DNA from: Cololabis saira
Taxonomy: Eukaryota > Chordata > Actinopteri > Beloniformes > Belonidae
Assembly (NCBI RefSeq): GCF_033807715.1
Contig: NC_084601.1
Coordinates: forward strand, 20,664,129 to 20,728,128
Reading direction: 5' to 3'
Length of the DNA stretch: 64,000 bases
Part shown: piece by piece, positions 45,476 to 56,534 of the stretch
Numbering within the stretch: position 1 is the first letter of the stretch
Layout: every line of letters begins with the position of its first letter
Translations under genes and position numbers: made by a program
The notes under the pieces: model-generated
Seen by the model: only the letters and a program-made list of their open reading frames with translations
Told to the model about the DNA's origin: nothing
Database searches by the model: none

Positions 45476-48400
45476 TCAGAGAAGCGACATGTCCATGGGC
45501 GACTGGCCCAGGTCCATGGGGAAGAGGTCTGTGATGCCCTCATCCTCCGCCAGGTCCAGAAGGTACTCCTCCTCACTGAGAGAGAAGGGCGGAGGGGGAG
45601 TGCCGTGGTCGTGGGGAAGCTGGAGGGGGCTGGGCGTGGAGGAGAAACTAGACCGGGGGGAGTGTTGTGTCAGCTGGGACTGTTGGTTTGAGAAACTGTC
45701 AACTCCGCAACTATTGTTTGTATCCTCTGGAAAGAAGACAAGGACATAGAGAGATAATGATTAGAAGGGATTAGCTTAAAGATCAGATATTTGACTGGTT
45801 TTCTGTGTAAAGCCAGAAGCTGATATTCCCTGTGCCGTGATTAGGCCTGTGTTGAAAAAAATCAATTTTCCGATTCTAAATCGATTCTCATATTAATTCC
45901 TAAAAATCGATTTGTATGTCTAAAGATCGATTTTTTTCCACCATTACATTTTCACCCGGTGAACTTTAATCCCACTAGTCACGTCATTTAATTCACACAT
46001 GCGCGTGGTGTGAAACTATCAAACAATGAACATGGCGTCAAAGATCAACCACAGTGTTAACAAAGCGCTGGTTTTGAAAACTCCTGAACTAAATAAACTT
46101 CTCTTTAGAGAAAATACTGGATATTTCAGCTTAAATTTCTAAATGTTATATTAGTTCAATGAATTTCATATTATCTATATTAACTATAGCTTGTTTGGTT
46201 TCTTCTGTTATCGGACACGGTTTGTCATGACATACCTGAAAAATGCTGGGTGCATCATGGCAATATGTGTGTCTGGTGACAGAATAAATTAGACAAGCTA
46301 AAATGATTTGTTTACGGCATGAGCTGTTGCAATTTCCTTCTTTTTTTGCACTTTAAATGGATATTGAAAGGCCTATTTGAGTTATTTATTTCTTAGTTAT
46401 TTCACAATAATTATTGTATTATTATTTCACTAGTTATTTTACAGTCGTATAATTCAGGCAACAGCTCATAAAACCTTTTTAATAACACTAACACAGATCA
46501 ATATCGGATCAAATCAAATGGTGATAATCGATTCTTAAGAATCAGAATCGATACCCAGCCCTAGCCGTGATGACGATTCCCAAACAGAAAGCTCACGTTT
46601 AGAAGATGCCTGCATGAAGGAGGAGAAAGGCAGCGGGAGGAAGACATCGTTCCCAGAGGCGGCTGACTCCAAGTGGCTGCTCGCGGCAGCTGCTGCTGCT
46701 AGGGATTCCACAGAGAGGGGCTTGTCCGTGCAGAGGAACACTTCGATGGGTCCATGGACGCTACTGAGGTGGACCTGGAAGCTCTGAGCATCAGGGAAAC
46801 GCAGGCTGATATCATTAAGGTAGCCAACGACAGACACTCACGTCGGGGGATGTGGCAGTGCTGTGACTATTGACCATCCCATCGTACGTACCTCCTCCGG
46901 ATGCGGCACCTGAAGTTTAGTCCCTGCAGGAGCTTTGATCACGATCACAGTCTGTTCTTTCAACCACGGAATCTGACTGACATCCTTATAAGTCAAATAG
47001 GCGTATGTGATCCCCAAGGTCAAAGAAGGTCACTGTGATTGGAGAATTCGATAAAACAAAACTGCAGAAAACATCTTTTTTGGCATAAATGTGCCTTCTG
47101 AACGGACAACAACAATTGTTTTTTTCTGTCACATCAGGGGACTAAAAGTTCAGCTCTGACTGAAATCAGACAGTTAAAGGAAGCTTCATTTACAAACAAA
47201 GGATATCTCTGGCAGTGGCGGTCCTCACAGAGAAGGTTCATCTGCAGTGTGCAACGCTGAATCAGCTCATCCAGCTTCTCCTCCTCCTCAATGAGAGCCT
47301 TCAGCTCTCCGTTCTTCTGTTCACCCACGTGCTCGCCCCTATGGACACGCATCACACGACACAGGGACAACTAAAGTGACTATTTATGACTAAATATCGT
47401 CGTCAACAAACCATCATCTGAGGAAAATATATAATGCAACATCGTAGATTAATAAAAACTAGACTAAAATGTAGATTACAAAATAAAAACTCTGCTAAAA
47501 TGTGTCTTCATTTTTGTTGACCAAAATGAGACGAGACAAAATGTTGTAACAAAGTTGTTTCCTGTGGTTTAGTTCTGCTGCTGGGTGACGTCACGTGGAA
47601 ATCCCAGTCGCTGCAGCGGGGAATCAGATCCAGAAGATGCAGCTGCAGGTTAGAGGCTGATGCCGTTAACGCAGAGCTCTAGGTTCACGCCAACTAAAAA
47701 CAAAGTTACATAGAGAAATGCGGGGATCTTCTCTGGGGCTGGGAGAAGAAGAAGAAAACCATCTTTGGATACACTTTCCTACATAGACGTGGAAAAGAAA
47801 ACCCAATGTGTTGTCGAAAAAGAAAAAGATGGGGAGAAATGCGGAAAAATAAATATGTTGTAAACTCAAATTAGAGTCTTCTGTATCTGGAATGAATGTA
47901 TTCTTGAGTCTATAAAGGTAACGATAATATGATAACCTTGTTTGAATTGTAAAATGGGTTTTGCTAAATAAATTCTTTGACTAAAATAAGACTAAAATGC
48001 TCAGATTTTTAGTCAACTGAAACTTGACACGACTAAAAGGAGAATGAACGTGACTAAAACTAATAAAAACTAAAAGGATAGCTTGACCCAAAGACTAGAC
48101 TAAAACTAAAATTGAAACAGGCTGACAAAAACAACACTACGGAAAACCAAGCAACAGCCTGCAAAAACGACCACAGCTTCCTCCGGACATTTATGGCGCT
48201 TTTATACTAGTACCTACTGAGCGCGACTCGACTCTTCTCGCCTCCACTTGCCTTGTCCTTGTTTGTTTTTAGACACCCAGATGAGAAGTAGATTGGAGCG
48301 AAGCTGCTGTGACATATCTGATTGTTTGATCTAAACGAAGAAGACAACAACACTAAAGATGTAGAAGATGGATTAGATGATATATGTGCTGCTGGGTCTG

Positions 48401-51400
48401 TGGCTTGTGTTCGATATCAAGTTAAAAATTTAAAGTAAAATAAGCTTTTTTTGTTTGTTTGTTTCGGCGCTGCTGAAAAGTCTGTTGGGAGCCGCGAGCG
48501 CATGAAGTGACAGAGCTCCGGGTAGATCTGGTCGTTCCTTATCACCCGTCTAGATCCCTTTTAATTCTCTCCTCAGCCACCAGGTTTATGAACATCTGCA
48601 CCTCAGAGTTGGATCAACAAACAGACTTTTGCTGCCATTGCCTGTCGAATAAAATGAAGAAGCCGCGAGCCGCTCTTGCGCCGATTCCCGCTTCCTGACT
48701 CAAATGTCTATCGGCCCCGCCCCCCGACCAATCGGTGGCGTGTAATGTGATGACGTCAGATACAGCCGACTCAGCCGCTTAAAACCTCGGCAAAATAGAT
48801 ACAGAAAAAGTATCTACTCGGCACGCCTCCACCCGCCTCCACCCTTAGTGGAGAAGCGCAAAACCGGGGCGTGGCGAGTCGAGTCGCGCTGAGTAGGTAC
48901 TAGTGTAAAAGCGCCATTACAGTGAGGTTTAGATCACTGGCCTTTTCCTCTGTCGCCCTCGCCGCTTACCAAAACATAATACTTTTGAGGAAAAGCTCTC
49001 AGCATTAAAGGGGCCATTATATACATGTTTTTTTAAGAAAAAGCACCGTATGTGCTGGAGAGGGAACCTTTGGGTGTCTAAAGTATGTTTCAAGACCAAA
49101 AAACTTAAACATAATACCACCAGCACTTTAAAGTAACAGAAGTACAGTTCATCACTCAGCAGTCATGTAGCCTCTAGACGCCGTCGCTGTGAACCCATCA
49201 CATTGTCCCCTTTGGTTTTAAATCAATGAAAGAGCAGCCACTGCTGGCCCTTCTACTTACAACCACTGGACCTGGTTTTTGGTCTTCTTGATGAGCTTGA
49301 CTCCTTCCAGGACGTTGGTGATGTCATATATGCGTCTCTTTTGTGTGTTAAGCTCCCGGCAGACGGAGTTGAGGTCCAACACTCCATCTGCCGAACGATG
49401 TAGAAGGTTTGCAAACTTCTGGGTCAGCAAACCCAGCGACGTGTCACACCGCGATCTTCCCAACAGCATCTTGACTGCTAAGAAAGGAAGAAATAAAGAA
49501 AGATGACTGATGGGCTGACGATGTCCTCGTCAGCCCATCATGATGCATCATGATGGCACAGTCCCTGTTATGAATGTTCATAATACTCAAATAGAGCAAT
49601 CTGCAACCTGTATGGTAAAAAAAAAATAATCCCTGGAGGAACAACAGACTAATCTTTGGAAGAACCACTTTAAACTGGAAATTGAACACCAAAATAAATG
49701 CATATTAATGGAATCAGTGAATTATGAAACACCATTTGCCTTGGATGACATCACAGGACTGGGTGGTACCTGGAAGCTGCACCTTCTAAATTGTTCCCAC
49801 GTGTTACACACTGGTTTTCATGCAGCAGTTTTATCCAATTGTAAATGGCCCGGTTTCCCAGATCAGTTAAGTAGCTCTTAACAGCGAAAGACTTCTTTCA
49901 CAGGCTCCTTAAGAAGGTTTGAAAGAAGTCTTTCGCTGTTAAGAGCTACTTAACTGATCTGGGAAACCAGGCCAATGTGTACATGTGCAGGAGGAAGGAC
50001 ATGTGACCATAAATCTGCAATAGTGATGGTTTTCTGTTGGGTTCTCAGCTGTTTCATTATGTTCTGTACGTCCCGTGAGCATGGATGAATGCGTAACATG
50101 CGACTACAGAGGTCTAACATGGATGGAAATCTGTCCCAACACTGAACTAGAGCTAACGCCGAGCTGAAAGGCGGATCAGTCTGAAATCTGGGTTTCAAAT
50201 TTATTTATTTTTTTATTTAACCTTTATTTAACCAGGCAAGCAGATTAAGAACAAATTTCTTATTTACAAATGCAGCCTAGGGGGGTAAGACTCCCAACAG
50301 TTGATGTTATTGGTTCTGTACTTCACAAACCATGTATTACCCGTCACCCCCTACCTTCTCTTCTGAGTTTGACAGCTGTCTGACAGGAAGCCCGCTGTCA
50401 TGACAACGCTCAGGTGGGCAGCGTCTAGTTATACTAGTAAGCCGCACTTCACTCTTCCACCCACAAAATACCAAAACAAGGACATAACTAGTCGTGTGCA
50501 AATTAGATGTAACAGAACATGCCTGTTGCGCCTGTAAAGACGACGGCAAATCTCACAGTAGACTTGTAGTCAAGACCACCTAAACCGAGACCAAGATACT
50601 ACCAAGACCCAAGAGTATCAAGACCAAGACCAAGACTAGTTCAGCTCAAGACCGAGACTGAGACCAAAAACAACCTACCGGTAGCTATTTCATCATCTTG
50701 TGTGAATTGTAGAACATCAGCACCATCCTGGTTCAGCTGCTTAGTTTCCATATGAGGTTGTTTTCAACTGCAGCTCAATAACCCAGAGAAGTGGATAATG
50801 ATGTTGAACTCACTATAAATGTTTTCATCCATCAGCTGATATCATTTATGTGTGGCGACTGCACTACTGCTATTTCTGCACCATTGGAGGATTGACTCAA
50901 CTACTAACTAGTCCAAAAGTCATGTAACACAATAACCAGCCTCCAACACCCCCCTCCACCTCAGAAAAGTAATGAATAGTAAATGTTACTGATTTAAAGC
51001 AGCACAATGTAACTTTTCCACCTTAATATAATATTTCCAGAGTGATTGTGATGGTACATCAACTTCCAACAGGTTTAATGACACCTCTGTCATGGTCTGA
51101 GGGGTCTGTATCACCTTCACTGACACTATGTAACTTTGAGGTGGATGGTAGGAACCCTGCCACATTACTGGTAAAGCACTACCACTTTTGTCCAAAGGAG
51201 CCGCCAAACTCAACAAAAGCTGAAAGTTACATTGTGCTGCTTTAAATTGTACTTAATTTGGAGATGAAACGTGAACAATGACGATACACAGAATTATCGA
51301 CTTGAAATTGCATTATTTACCATTATAGTAGCTAAATTACACTGAATATCAGCATCACTGAAATGGCATAGACCTAATGCTTAATGCTGTTTAATGACTA

Positions 51401-51551
51401 TTTGCATTCTTTTTTGTTTTGTGTAATTGTTTTTTTGTATGCTCGAAATAAAGATTTCAATCAATCAAATCACAGTCTTACGTTTGGCCCCTGGGGCCGC
51501 AGAGGCCGCATGGCTCCTGATGTCAGCTTCCAGCTCCAGCCTGCTCGGTGC
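45476..51551 (-). CDS. E2F transcription factor, E2F1/2/3 class (six exons seen, first exon missing)
   Basis: Nuclear factor that, with a DP partner, controls S-phase genes and is restrained by pRb. Exons (minus strand): 51482-51551, 49261-49477, 47207-47338, 46892-47006, 46597-46783 and 45476-45726; all splice phases agree. The first listed exon ([12 protein letters not shown]...) resembles the region before the DNA-binding domain. The second holds the winged helix ([34 protein letters not shown]). The next two give the dimerisation/marked-box region ([41 protein letters not shown]). The last ends with [17 protein letters not shown], the pRb-binding motif in the transactivation domain. DTSLGLL and [14 protein letters not shown] place it with E2F1-3, not E2F4-8; which one is uncertain. 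About 323 residues are visible against ~440 usual, so the N-terminus with the start codon is not found. One intron is U12-type; the others have GT-AG ends. Confidence 0.92.
45842..46563. mobile_element. hAT-type element in the last E2F intron
   Basis: 722 bp starting TAGGCCTGTGTTG and ending CCCAGCCCTA, flanked by the 8-bp duplication GCCGTGAT (45834-45841 and 46564-46571). The interior contains repeated TCGATT-type motifs near both ends (AAATCGATT, GAATCGATA). No transposase is present. It occupies most of the intron between 45727 and 46596. Confidence 0.88.
47007..47206 (-). other. U12-type AT-AC intron of the E2F gene
   Basis: The 200-bp intron begins ATATCCTTT (47206 downward), a perfect match to the U12 5' splice site consensus. 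It ends CAC at 47007. A branch-site match TTCTTTGAC (consensus TTCCTTRAY, 8 of 9) lies at 47019-47027 with the branch A 13 nt before the 3' splice site. Using these ends joins CAG-AG to A-TAC-GCC and gives the family-like [17 protein letters not shown] alternative leaves an in-frame stop. From memory, E2F genes are known to contain U12 introns. Confidence 0.9.
47380..48140. repeat. ACTAAAACTAAA-rich dispersed repeat in an E2F intron
   Basis: Both ends contain ACTAAA-type motifs (GACTAAATATCGTCGTCAAC at the left; ACTAAAACTAAAATTGAAAC..GACAAAAACAACA at the right), as in a common fish DNA repeat. The exact ends are not fixed. It contains TGACGTCA at 47586-47593. Confidence 0.6.
48194..48916. mobile_element. 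PIF/Harbinger-type MITE in an E2F intron
   Basis: 723 bp with inverted ends TGGCGCTTTTATACTAGTAC and GTACTAGTGTAAAAGCGCCA, which extend inward for about 40 bp. A TTA duplication flanks it (48191-48193 and 48917-48919). It carries GCCCCGCCCC (48714-48723), CCAAT (48728-48732) and TGACGTCA (48751-48758) in mirror order to the element at 26400-26889. No coding capacity. Confidence 0.87.
49847..49973. mobile_element. Foldback/hairpin element in an E2F intron
   Basis: Two 53-bp arms (49847-49899 and 49921-49973) are complementary with one mismatch around a 21-bp loop. The arms include CCCAGATCAGTTAAGTAGC and its complement. It would form a long RNA hairpin in the E2F pre-mRNA. Confidence 0.93.
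50205..50310. repeat. Dispersed repeat tail
   Basis: TTTATTTAACCAGGCAAG and AAGAACAAATTTCTTATTTAC are typical of a widespread fish repeat end. Only a short piece remains. Confidence 0.5.
50560..50680. repeat. AGACCAAGACC-rich repeat
   Basis: Repeated GAGACCAAGA / AAGACCAAGACC units, imperfect. It resembles the inner part of a dispersed fish repeat. Confidence 0.6.
50993..51245. mobile_element. Small MITE in an E2F intron
   Basis: About 253 bp with near-perfect 24-bp inverted ends: TTTAAAGCAGCACAATGTAA on the left and TTACATTGTGCTGCTTTAAA on the right. No coding capacity. The superfamily is not determined. Confidence 0.85.
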
Positions 51552-51817
51552 CTGACAGGAAGGATTTACCAGAACTTAATACACAAAATTGAATTGAAAA
51601 TAAAAATAAAAAGCTGGAAAAATCCTCAACACTACATAATCAAATATTAAAAGTTTTAGTTGCTTTATGCAGCCCTACTTTGGTCAGTAACAGAGTATGG
51701 CTTTGTCATTCATTCGTTCACGTTTTTTGCATATAAAAAGTATGGATGCATGTGTCTAGGTGAAGGTAATAAGTTCATGTTTTGCTCTGAAGATGGTTAT
51801 TTCTCCTTGCAGGACTG

Positions 51818-51950
51818 AAGGCTGATTTATGGTGCCGCGTTACACCGACGCAGAATCTACGGCGTAAGGAACGCGGCGACGCGCACCGTACGTTGGGCGT
51901 CGCCGCGTAGCCTACGCCGTCGATTTGACGCGGAACCAAAATTCAGGCTT
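51818..51950. mobile_element. CpG-rich foldback MITE
   Basis: 133 bp whose halves are imperfect inverted repeats (AAGGCTGATTTATGGTGCCG against CGGAACCAAAATTCAGGCTT). CpG is very frequent (ACGCGGCGACGCGC) in an AT-rich setting. It lies ~270 bp upstream of the first visible E2F exon. Confidence 0.8.
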
Positions 51951-52350
51951 GAGTGCAGCAGCACTCCCATCCCCCCAGCCTCACCTCAGCCCGCTGCAAA
52001 CAGGCGTTCAGCGACCAGTAATCTACACTTCACTCAGTTTCAGACGATGTCTTTTCACTCTTCCAAACACTTTGTCAGAATATTCACGAGACGATGGTCA
52101 AAATATTTAAAAAAGTATGCTCCAGCAAGGTGTAGTGTTATACGCCTCAGATCAGGCTAAAACGCGACTCAAGTCACCGGATGTACACAAATGCAGCCAA
52201 ATTTCGCCTCGCATTTAATTTTCAAAATATAAGCATGGAATTAAAGCGTAGTTACTTTGCCTTTTAACATGAATTATGTGTCACTGTCTCGTTTGGGAAC
52301 TTTATGAGACTATTACTAGTGGAAGAAAACAAACATTAAAATTAAATCAA
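51951..52350. other. No recognised gene
   Basis: Searched for the missing E2F first exon; no convincing one was seen. Confidence 0.45.
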
Positions 52351-52358
52351 ATGAGTGG

Positions 52359-53029
52359 CAGAGGTGGAAAAAGTACTGAAAAATTGTAATTGAGTAAAAG
52401 TATATTTATTTTGCTTAAATCCTACTCAAAGTAAAAGTAAAAGTACTCATCTAAAAATTTACTTGAGTAAAAGTACAAAAGTACTTCATTTAAAATGTAA
52501 TTTGACTAAAAGTTACTTTCAGTTGTTTAATGCAAAAAAAGGATGAGTCACGAATCAAATCCAGCACAAGTTGTTTTAATTAACTTCGAGGCATATTAAA
52601 GTACACATCCACACTTGTAAAAGCTCGGCTGAGCTCAGTAACAAGATCCTCTTACTTCCGCAGAACAGGACAAAAAGGACAGTCACAACCTGTACTGTAA
52701 AGTGCAAACTATTTTCAGTCCAACCGACAACACTAAAACCAGAATCAAAGTATTCAAACACAAAATAAAGTGCCCAATGCCCACAGGATCCTGCTATTCA
52801 CAATAATCCACAATAAAATGCCCACAAGATTTTAACCAAAAATGTTGTACTCAGTAGGCTAATGTGAGGGGGTTCAAATGTAGCGAAGTAAAATACTTGG
52901 GTCAAAATGTAGTCGAGTAAAAGTAAAAATTACATATTTCAAAAACTACTTAGAAAATTACAAATCACTCATAAAAAGTACTCAATTACAGTAACGTGAG
53001 TAAATGTAATTTGTTACTTTCCACCCCTG
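52359..53029. mobile_element. hAT-type MITE
   Basis: 671 bp beginning CAGAGGTGGAAAAAGTACTG and ending TTACTTTCCACCCCTG, flanked by the 8-bp duplication ATGAGTGG (52351-52358 and 53030-53037). Rich in AGTAAAAGTA motifs near both ends. No transposase. Confidence 0.93.
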
Positions 53030-53037
53030 ATGAGTGG

Positions 53038-53403
53038 TAATTAAAAGGAAGCAGTTGTAGCCACATTAGCAACTTACATTTTTACGGACAGTTATTTGTA
53101 TTGTGATGTGAACGTATTTTGTAACACAAGCAGATTTCGGACAAGTTATGTAATACACTGAATTAGTATTTCAACTTGATGATGCTCGTAAAACCCAATT
53201 TCCAAACGCCTCCATTTGATTCAAACATGCTTTTATTTTGAAGATACAGTAAGAGCTTCCGCTTTAGGCGGGATGCGTTTGGCGTTGCGTTTAATTTCAA
53301 GATATTGTTTACACAATTACCTAATATTGTTATGAATGCTTGGTGAAAAGTTTTAATAATCCATGGTATTAAATCCCCCTCATTGTGAATCTATTTTTTT
53401 AAG
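53038..53403. other. No recognised gene; possible intron of the Harbinger partner gene
   Basis: It ends with a polypyrimidine-AAG that can serve as splice acceptor for the exon at 53404. The upstream exons were not found. Confidence 0.4.
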
Positions 53404-54552
53404 GAACCTTCAACGGCTGCTGCTGATACAGATTCACCTTCCAGTGAGCAGAGGTGTCAAAAGTATTCACATTCATTACTCAGATAGAAGTATAGATACT
53501 AGAGTTTAAAAATACTCCTGTAGAAGTATCACCTCAAGTTTTTTACTCAAGTAAAAGTATAAAAGTATTGGTTTCAAAACTACCTAAAGTATAAAAGTAA
53601 AAGTAATGTAAGGGGGGAAAAAGCCATTAAGGACAAAAGCCATTGAAAATGAATGCATCTTAGTATAATGCAAATATATTAAAGAACCATATATGTGTAC
53701 TATTGAGCATTAACATGTGTTTCAGAGAGCAGGAGATATGATGACTAGTTGCCTATAAGTATTGTAATGGTGCAAAAAGTCAAACTTCAGAGGCATGTTA
53801 TCATTTATCCTAACCTTTATTGGAATGTACATCCAAGTTTAGTTGCAGGAATCTGAGGGAACGGATGTAAGAACAAAACTGGACAAGAACATCTGAAACA
53901 ACCACAACCAAATTCACTCTATCCGGATGGAGCAATTTAACTGGATAGTTTTTTTTTAAAGGCCGAAATGAAATAGAGTAACAAGGCTGTTTTTAAAATG
54001 TAAGGAGTAAAACGTACAGATAATTGCGTGAAAATGTAAGGAGTAAAAGTAAAAAGTCGTCTGAAAAATAATTACTCCAATGAAGTATAGATAACCAAAA
54101 TTTCTACTTAAGTAAAGTATTTGTACTTTGTTACTTGACACCTCTGCCAGTGAGACCTGTGCCAGCACCCCAGAGGAGCCCGGCTTTGTTGAGACTGACT
54201 CGAGGCCCAGTAGTCCCCTCGCGGAATCAACAATCTGTGGAGGGACGTCGTCTTCAACTTTGCCAAGCACCTCCAGTCCGAGGCCTCAGGTGAAGCGCAG
54301 CAAAAAGGCACTTGATGAGTCCAGCAGTGAGTCAACCAGTCTGATGCGTAGCATCGGTAAAACACTGGAAAGGATGCTTCAGGACGACCATGATGATTCC
54401 TCTCTGCATACTGTAAAAACATTGAACACAGAATGCAGTTGCCACCACATGTATTGCCATATTTCCAGCATGAGGTGGACAACTGCCTCTTCAAGTATTT
54501 GGTGGACCAGAGGCAGACAGAAACATCTAAAACACATTTAACTTTGTTGTAA
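53404..54552 (+). pseudogene. C-terminal exon of a Harbinger-associated DNA-binding protein gene, split by a hAT element
   Basis: Two-gene PIF/Harbinger transposons encode a transposase and a Myb/MADF-like DNA-binding partner. Here a plus-strand exon lies tail-to-tail with the Harbinger transposase. It comprises 53404-53448 and 54147-54552 once the hAT element is set aside, and the frame runs through the junction (..DTDSPSSE / TCASTPEEPGF..). It is low-complexity and Ser/Thr-rich, then has a SLMRSIGKTLERML helix. A frameshift near 54400 follows, because a family-like ending (LPPHVLPYFQHEVDNCLFKY) continues in another frame to a TAA at 54550-54552. The N-terminal DNA-binding exon is not visible. 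The partner assignment rests on location and general look, and is tentative. Confidence 0.55.
53449..54146. mobile_element. hAT-type MITE inserted in an exon
   Basis: 698 bp beginning CAGAGGTGTCAAAAGTATTC and ending TTGTTACTTGACACCTCTG, flanked by the 8-bp duplication CCAGTGAG (53441-53448 and 54147-54154). No transposase. It interrupts the coding frame described at 53404-54552. Confidence 0.95.
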
Positions 54553-55210
54553 TTTTTGATGTGCTACTGTAAATAATTCCTACATGTTTATATTGTTTTT
54601 TTTACTACCTACGTTTTTATATTTTTCTTTGTATTTCATTGTATTGCACTCAGATATTAAAACACTTTTTGACTTAAACAGATGGTATTCTAGTTTTTTT
54701 TTACACTATAGATCATTTTATCAAGAAGCACCATTTTTAACTAATCTAATCAGTTAACAGTTGTTTTAAATAACCATTTGTGAATGTCATATTGGAGTTA
54801 ATACAGCCACACATATAGAGATAAGTGGAAACTTGGGTTAATATAAGTTGACCATCTATTTTAAATACACCACAAATGTGTTTATTCCTCAAGCAGATAG
54901 TTGGCATGTGTTATAAATAACAAAATCCAGCAAGTCTTGCTAGAAACTGTATTAGTCCTTGAATAGTGCACAGAACTGTGGAAAAAAACTAAGGCACTCC
55001 ATCTTCAGGTAAAAGATACTGTGATTTTTTGATATTCAGACACCACATGCATACATGCCAAAGAAACATGAATCCACAGTAAGGCACAATGAACGAGTAA
55101 TTAACATCAAGCCAAAATAAAAGATCCAGAAAACAAATACTGTATATACACTATTTACATCACACATCCATACTTCTGACATGTATGAAAGGTTTTTCCC
55201 TCATAATTTA
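54553..55210. other. Spacer between the convergent Harbinger genes
   Basis: About 660 bp of AT-rich DNA separating the two stop codons. It presumably holds the two 3' UTRs. Confidence 0.5.
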
Positions 55211-56324
55211 CTATATTTTGCCCCACTGAAAATGCACCGCACCAGCATCAGAGATGAAGTAACGGCATAGTTCATCCCTGTGTTGCTCGGCTCTGGTTGT
55301 AGCATTGGTTGTGTGTGGCAGGGAGGCTTGCCGTAGCTCAGGGTCTTCTCTCCATCTTCCTGGGACAGTGTCATGATCTGGTCCTTCCTGGTCAACAATT
55401 CCCGCCATGTATAGGTCACGGCTCTCGGTCCGCAGGAAGTTGTGTAGAGCACAGCAAGACAAAACAATGTCCTCCACTTTGGCAGTGTCTTGAATGTTAA
55501 TGGTGGTTTGAAAGACTCGAAAACGGTTGGCTAGGATGCCAAAAGCATTTTCTACCACCTTTCGAGCTCGTGACAGCCTGTAATTGAAGATGCGCTGCTC
55601 TTCAGATAGCCTGTGGTTTGGATATGGTTTCATGATGTACTCCTTCAAAGGAAATGCCTCATCTGCCACAACGCAACAAGGAGCCAGCTGGTAAGAACCA
55701 GGAAGCGGTGCAGGGGCAGGGATGTTGGATGTTCTATTCTCCAGGGCATCCTGCAGTGTGCATCCTCCAAACACTCCGCCATCTGAAATCCGCCCATTGC
55801 AACCAACATCCACGTACAGGAACCTGTAACTGCTGTCGACCAGTGCCATCAGGACCATGGAAAATGTATCGGATTCAGTTCCTGGTGGGGGGCGAACGTT
55901 TACATGTTTCCCATCCAGAGCACCGAGGCAGTTTGGGAAGTTCCACTGAGCCTGGAATCCATCGGCTACTTGCTGCCACTCTTCCACTGTGTCTGGACAC
56001 TGAAAATAAAACACATGAAGGATAGTTTAAGTAACCTAATACATACAAAAACAAATAAAGAAACTATTTGCTATTCTGTCTGACTTGTAGGACAGAGAAC
56101 CTTGAGAAACACATATACTGTCTGTTGTGATCAAAAGACAAGATTAACATAGGCCAACGCATGTCTGTCTGACATCATCAAAATGCAGGTTGAGTTCTGG
56201 GCATATCCTGCTCAAGACAATTCATACCACAGTGCTAATCCAGTTACTATTATAATTACAAAAGGCAAAAGGACAGATCGTCTGAGAGTCTGAATAAGTT
56301 GATTTTCTGTGTGAGTATCTTATT

Positions 56325-56474
56325 GACTAAATTATTCAGGTGTATTGCTGTAGGGACATACAACAATACACCTGAACAATTCATTTCCATTTCATTAGTA
56401 ACTGAATTGTTCAGGTGTAATGCTGTAGGGACATATAACAATACACCTGAACAGTTCATTTCCATTTGATTAGT
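56325..56474. repeat. Two 75-bp tandem units in a transposase intron
   Basis: Units at 56325-56399 and 56400-56474 differ at a few bases. Each unit contains an inverted pair CAGGTGTA.TG / CAATACACCTG, so each can fold. Confidence 0.9.
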
Positions 56475-56534
56475 TTCAAGAGTTTCTTTTACTCACAGGA
56501 GGCCTATTTTTATGCAATTAGTTGTGTAAATACA

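Noticed and set aside
51955..52060. Candidate E2F first exon on the minus strand ending at a GAG|GTGAGG donor
   Set aside because: The frame that fits the phase of the next exon meets a stop within 15 codons upstream, and the peptide does not resemble E2F.
56325..56474. CRISPR-like direct repeats
   Set aside because: Only two adjacent 75-bp units without spacers, in a eukaryotic intron.
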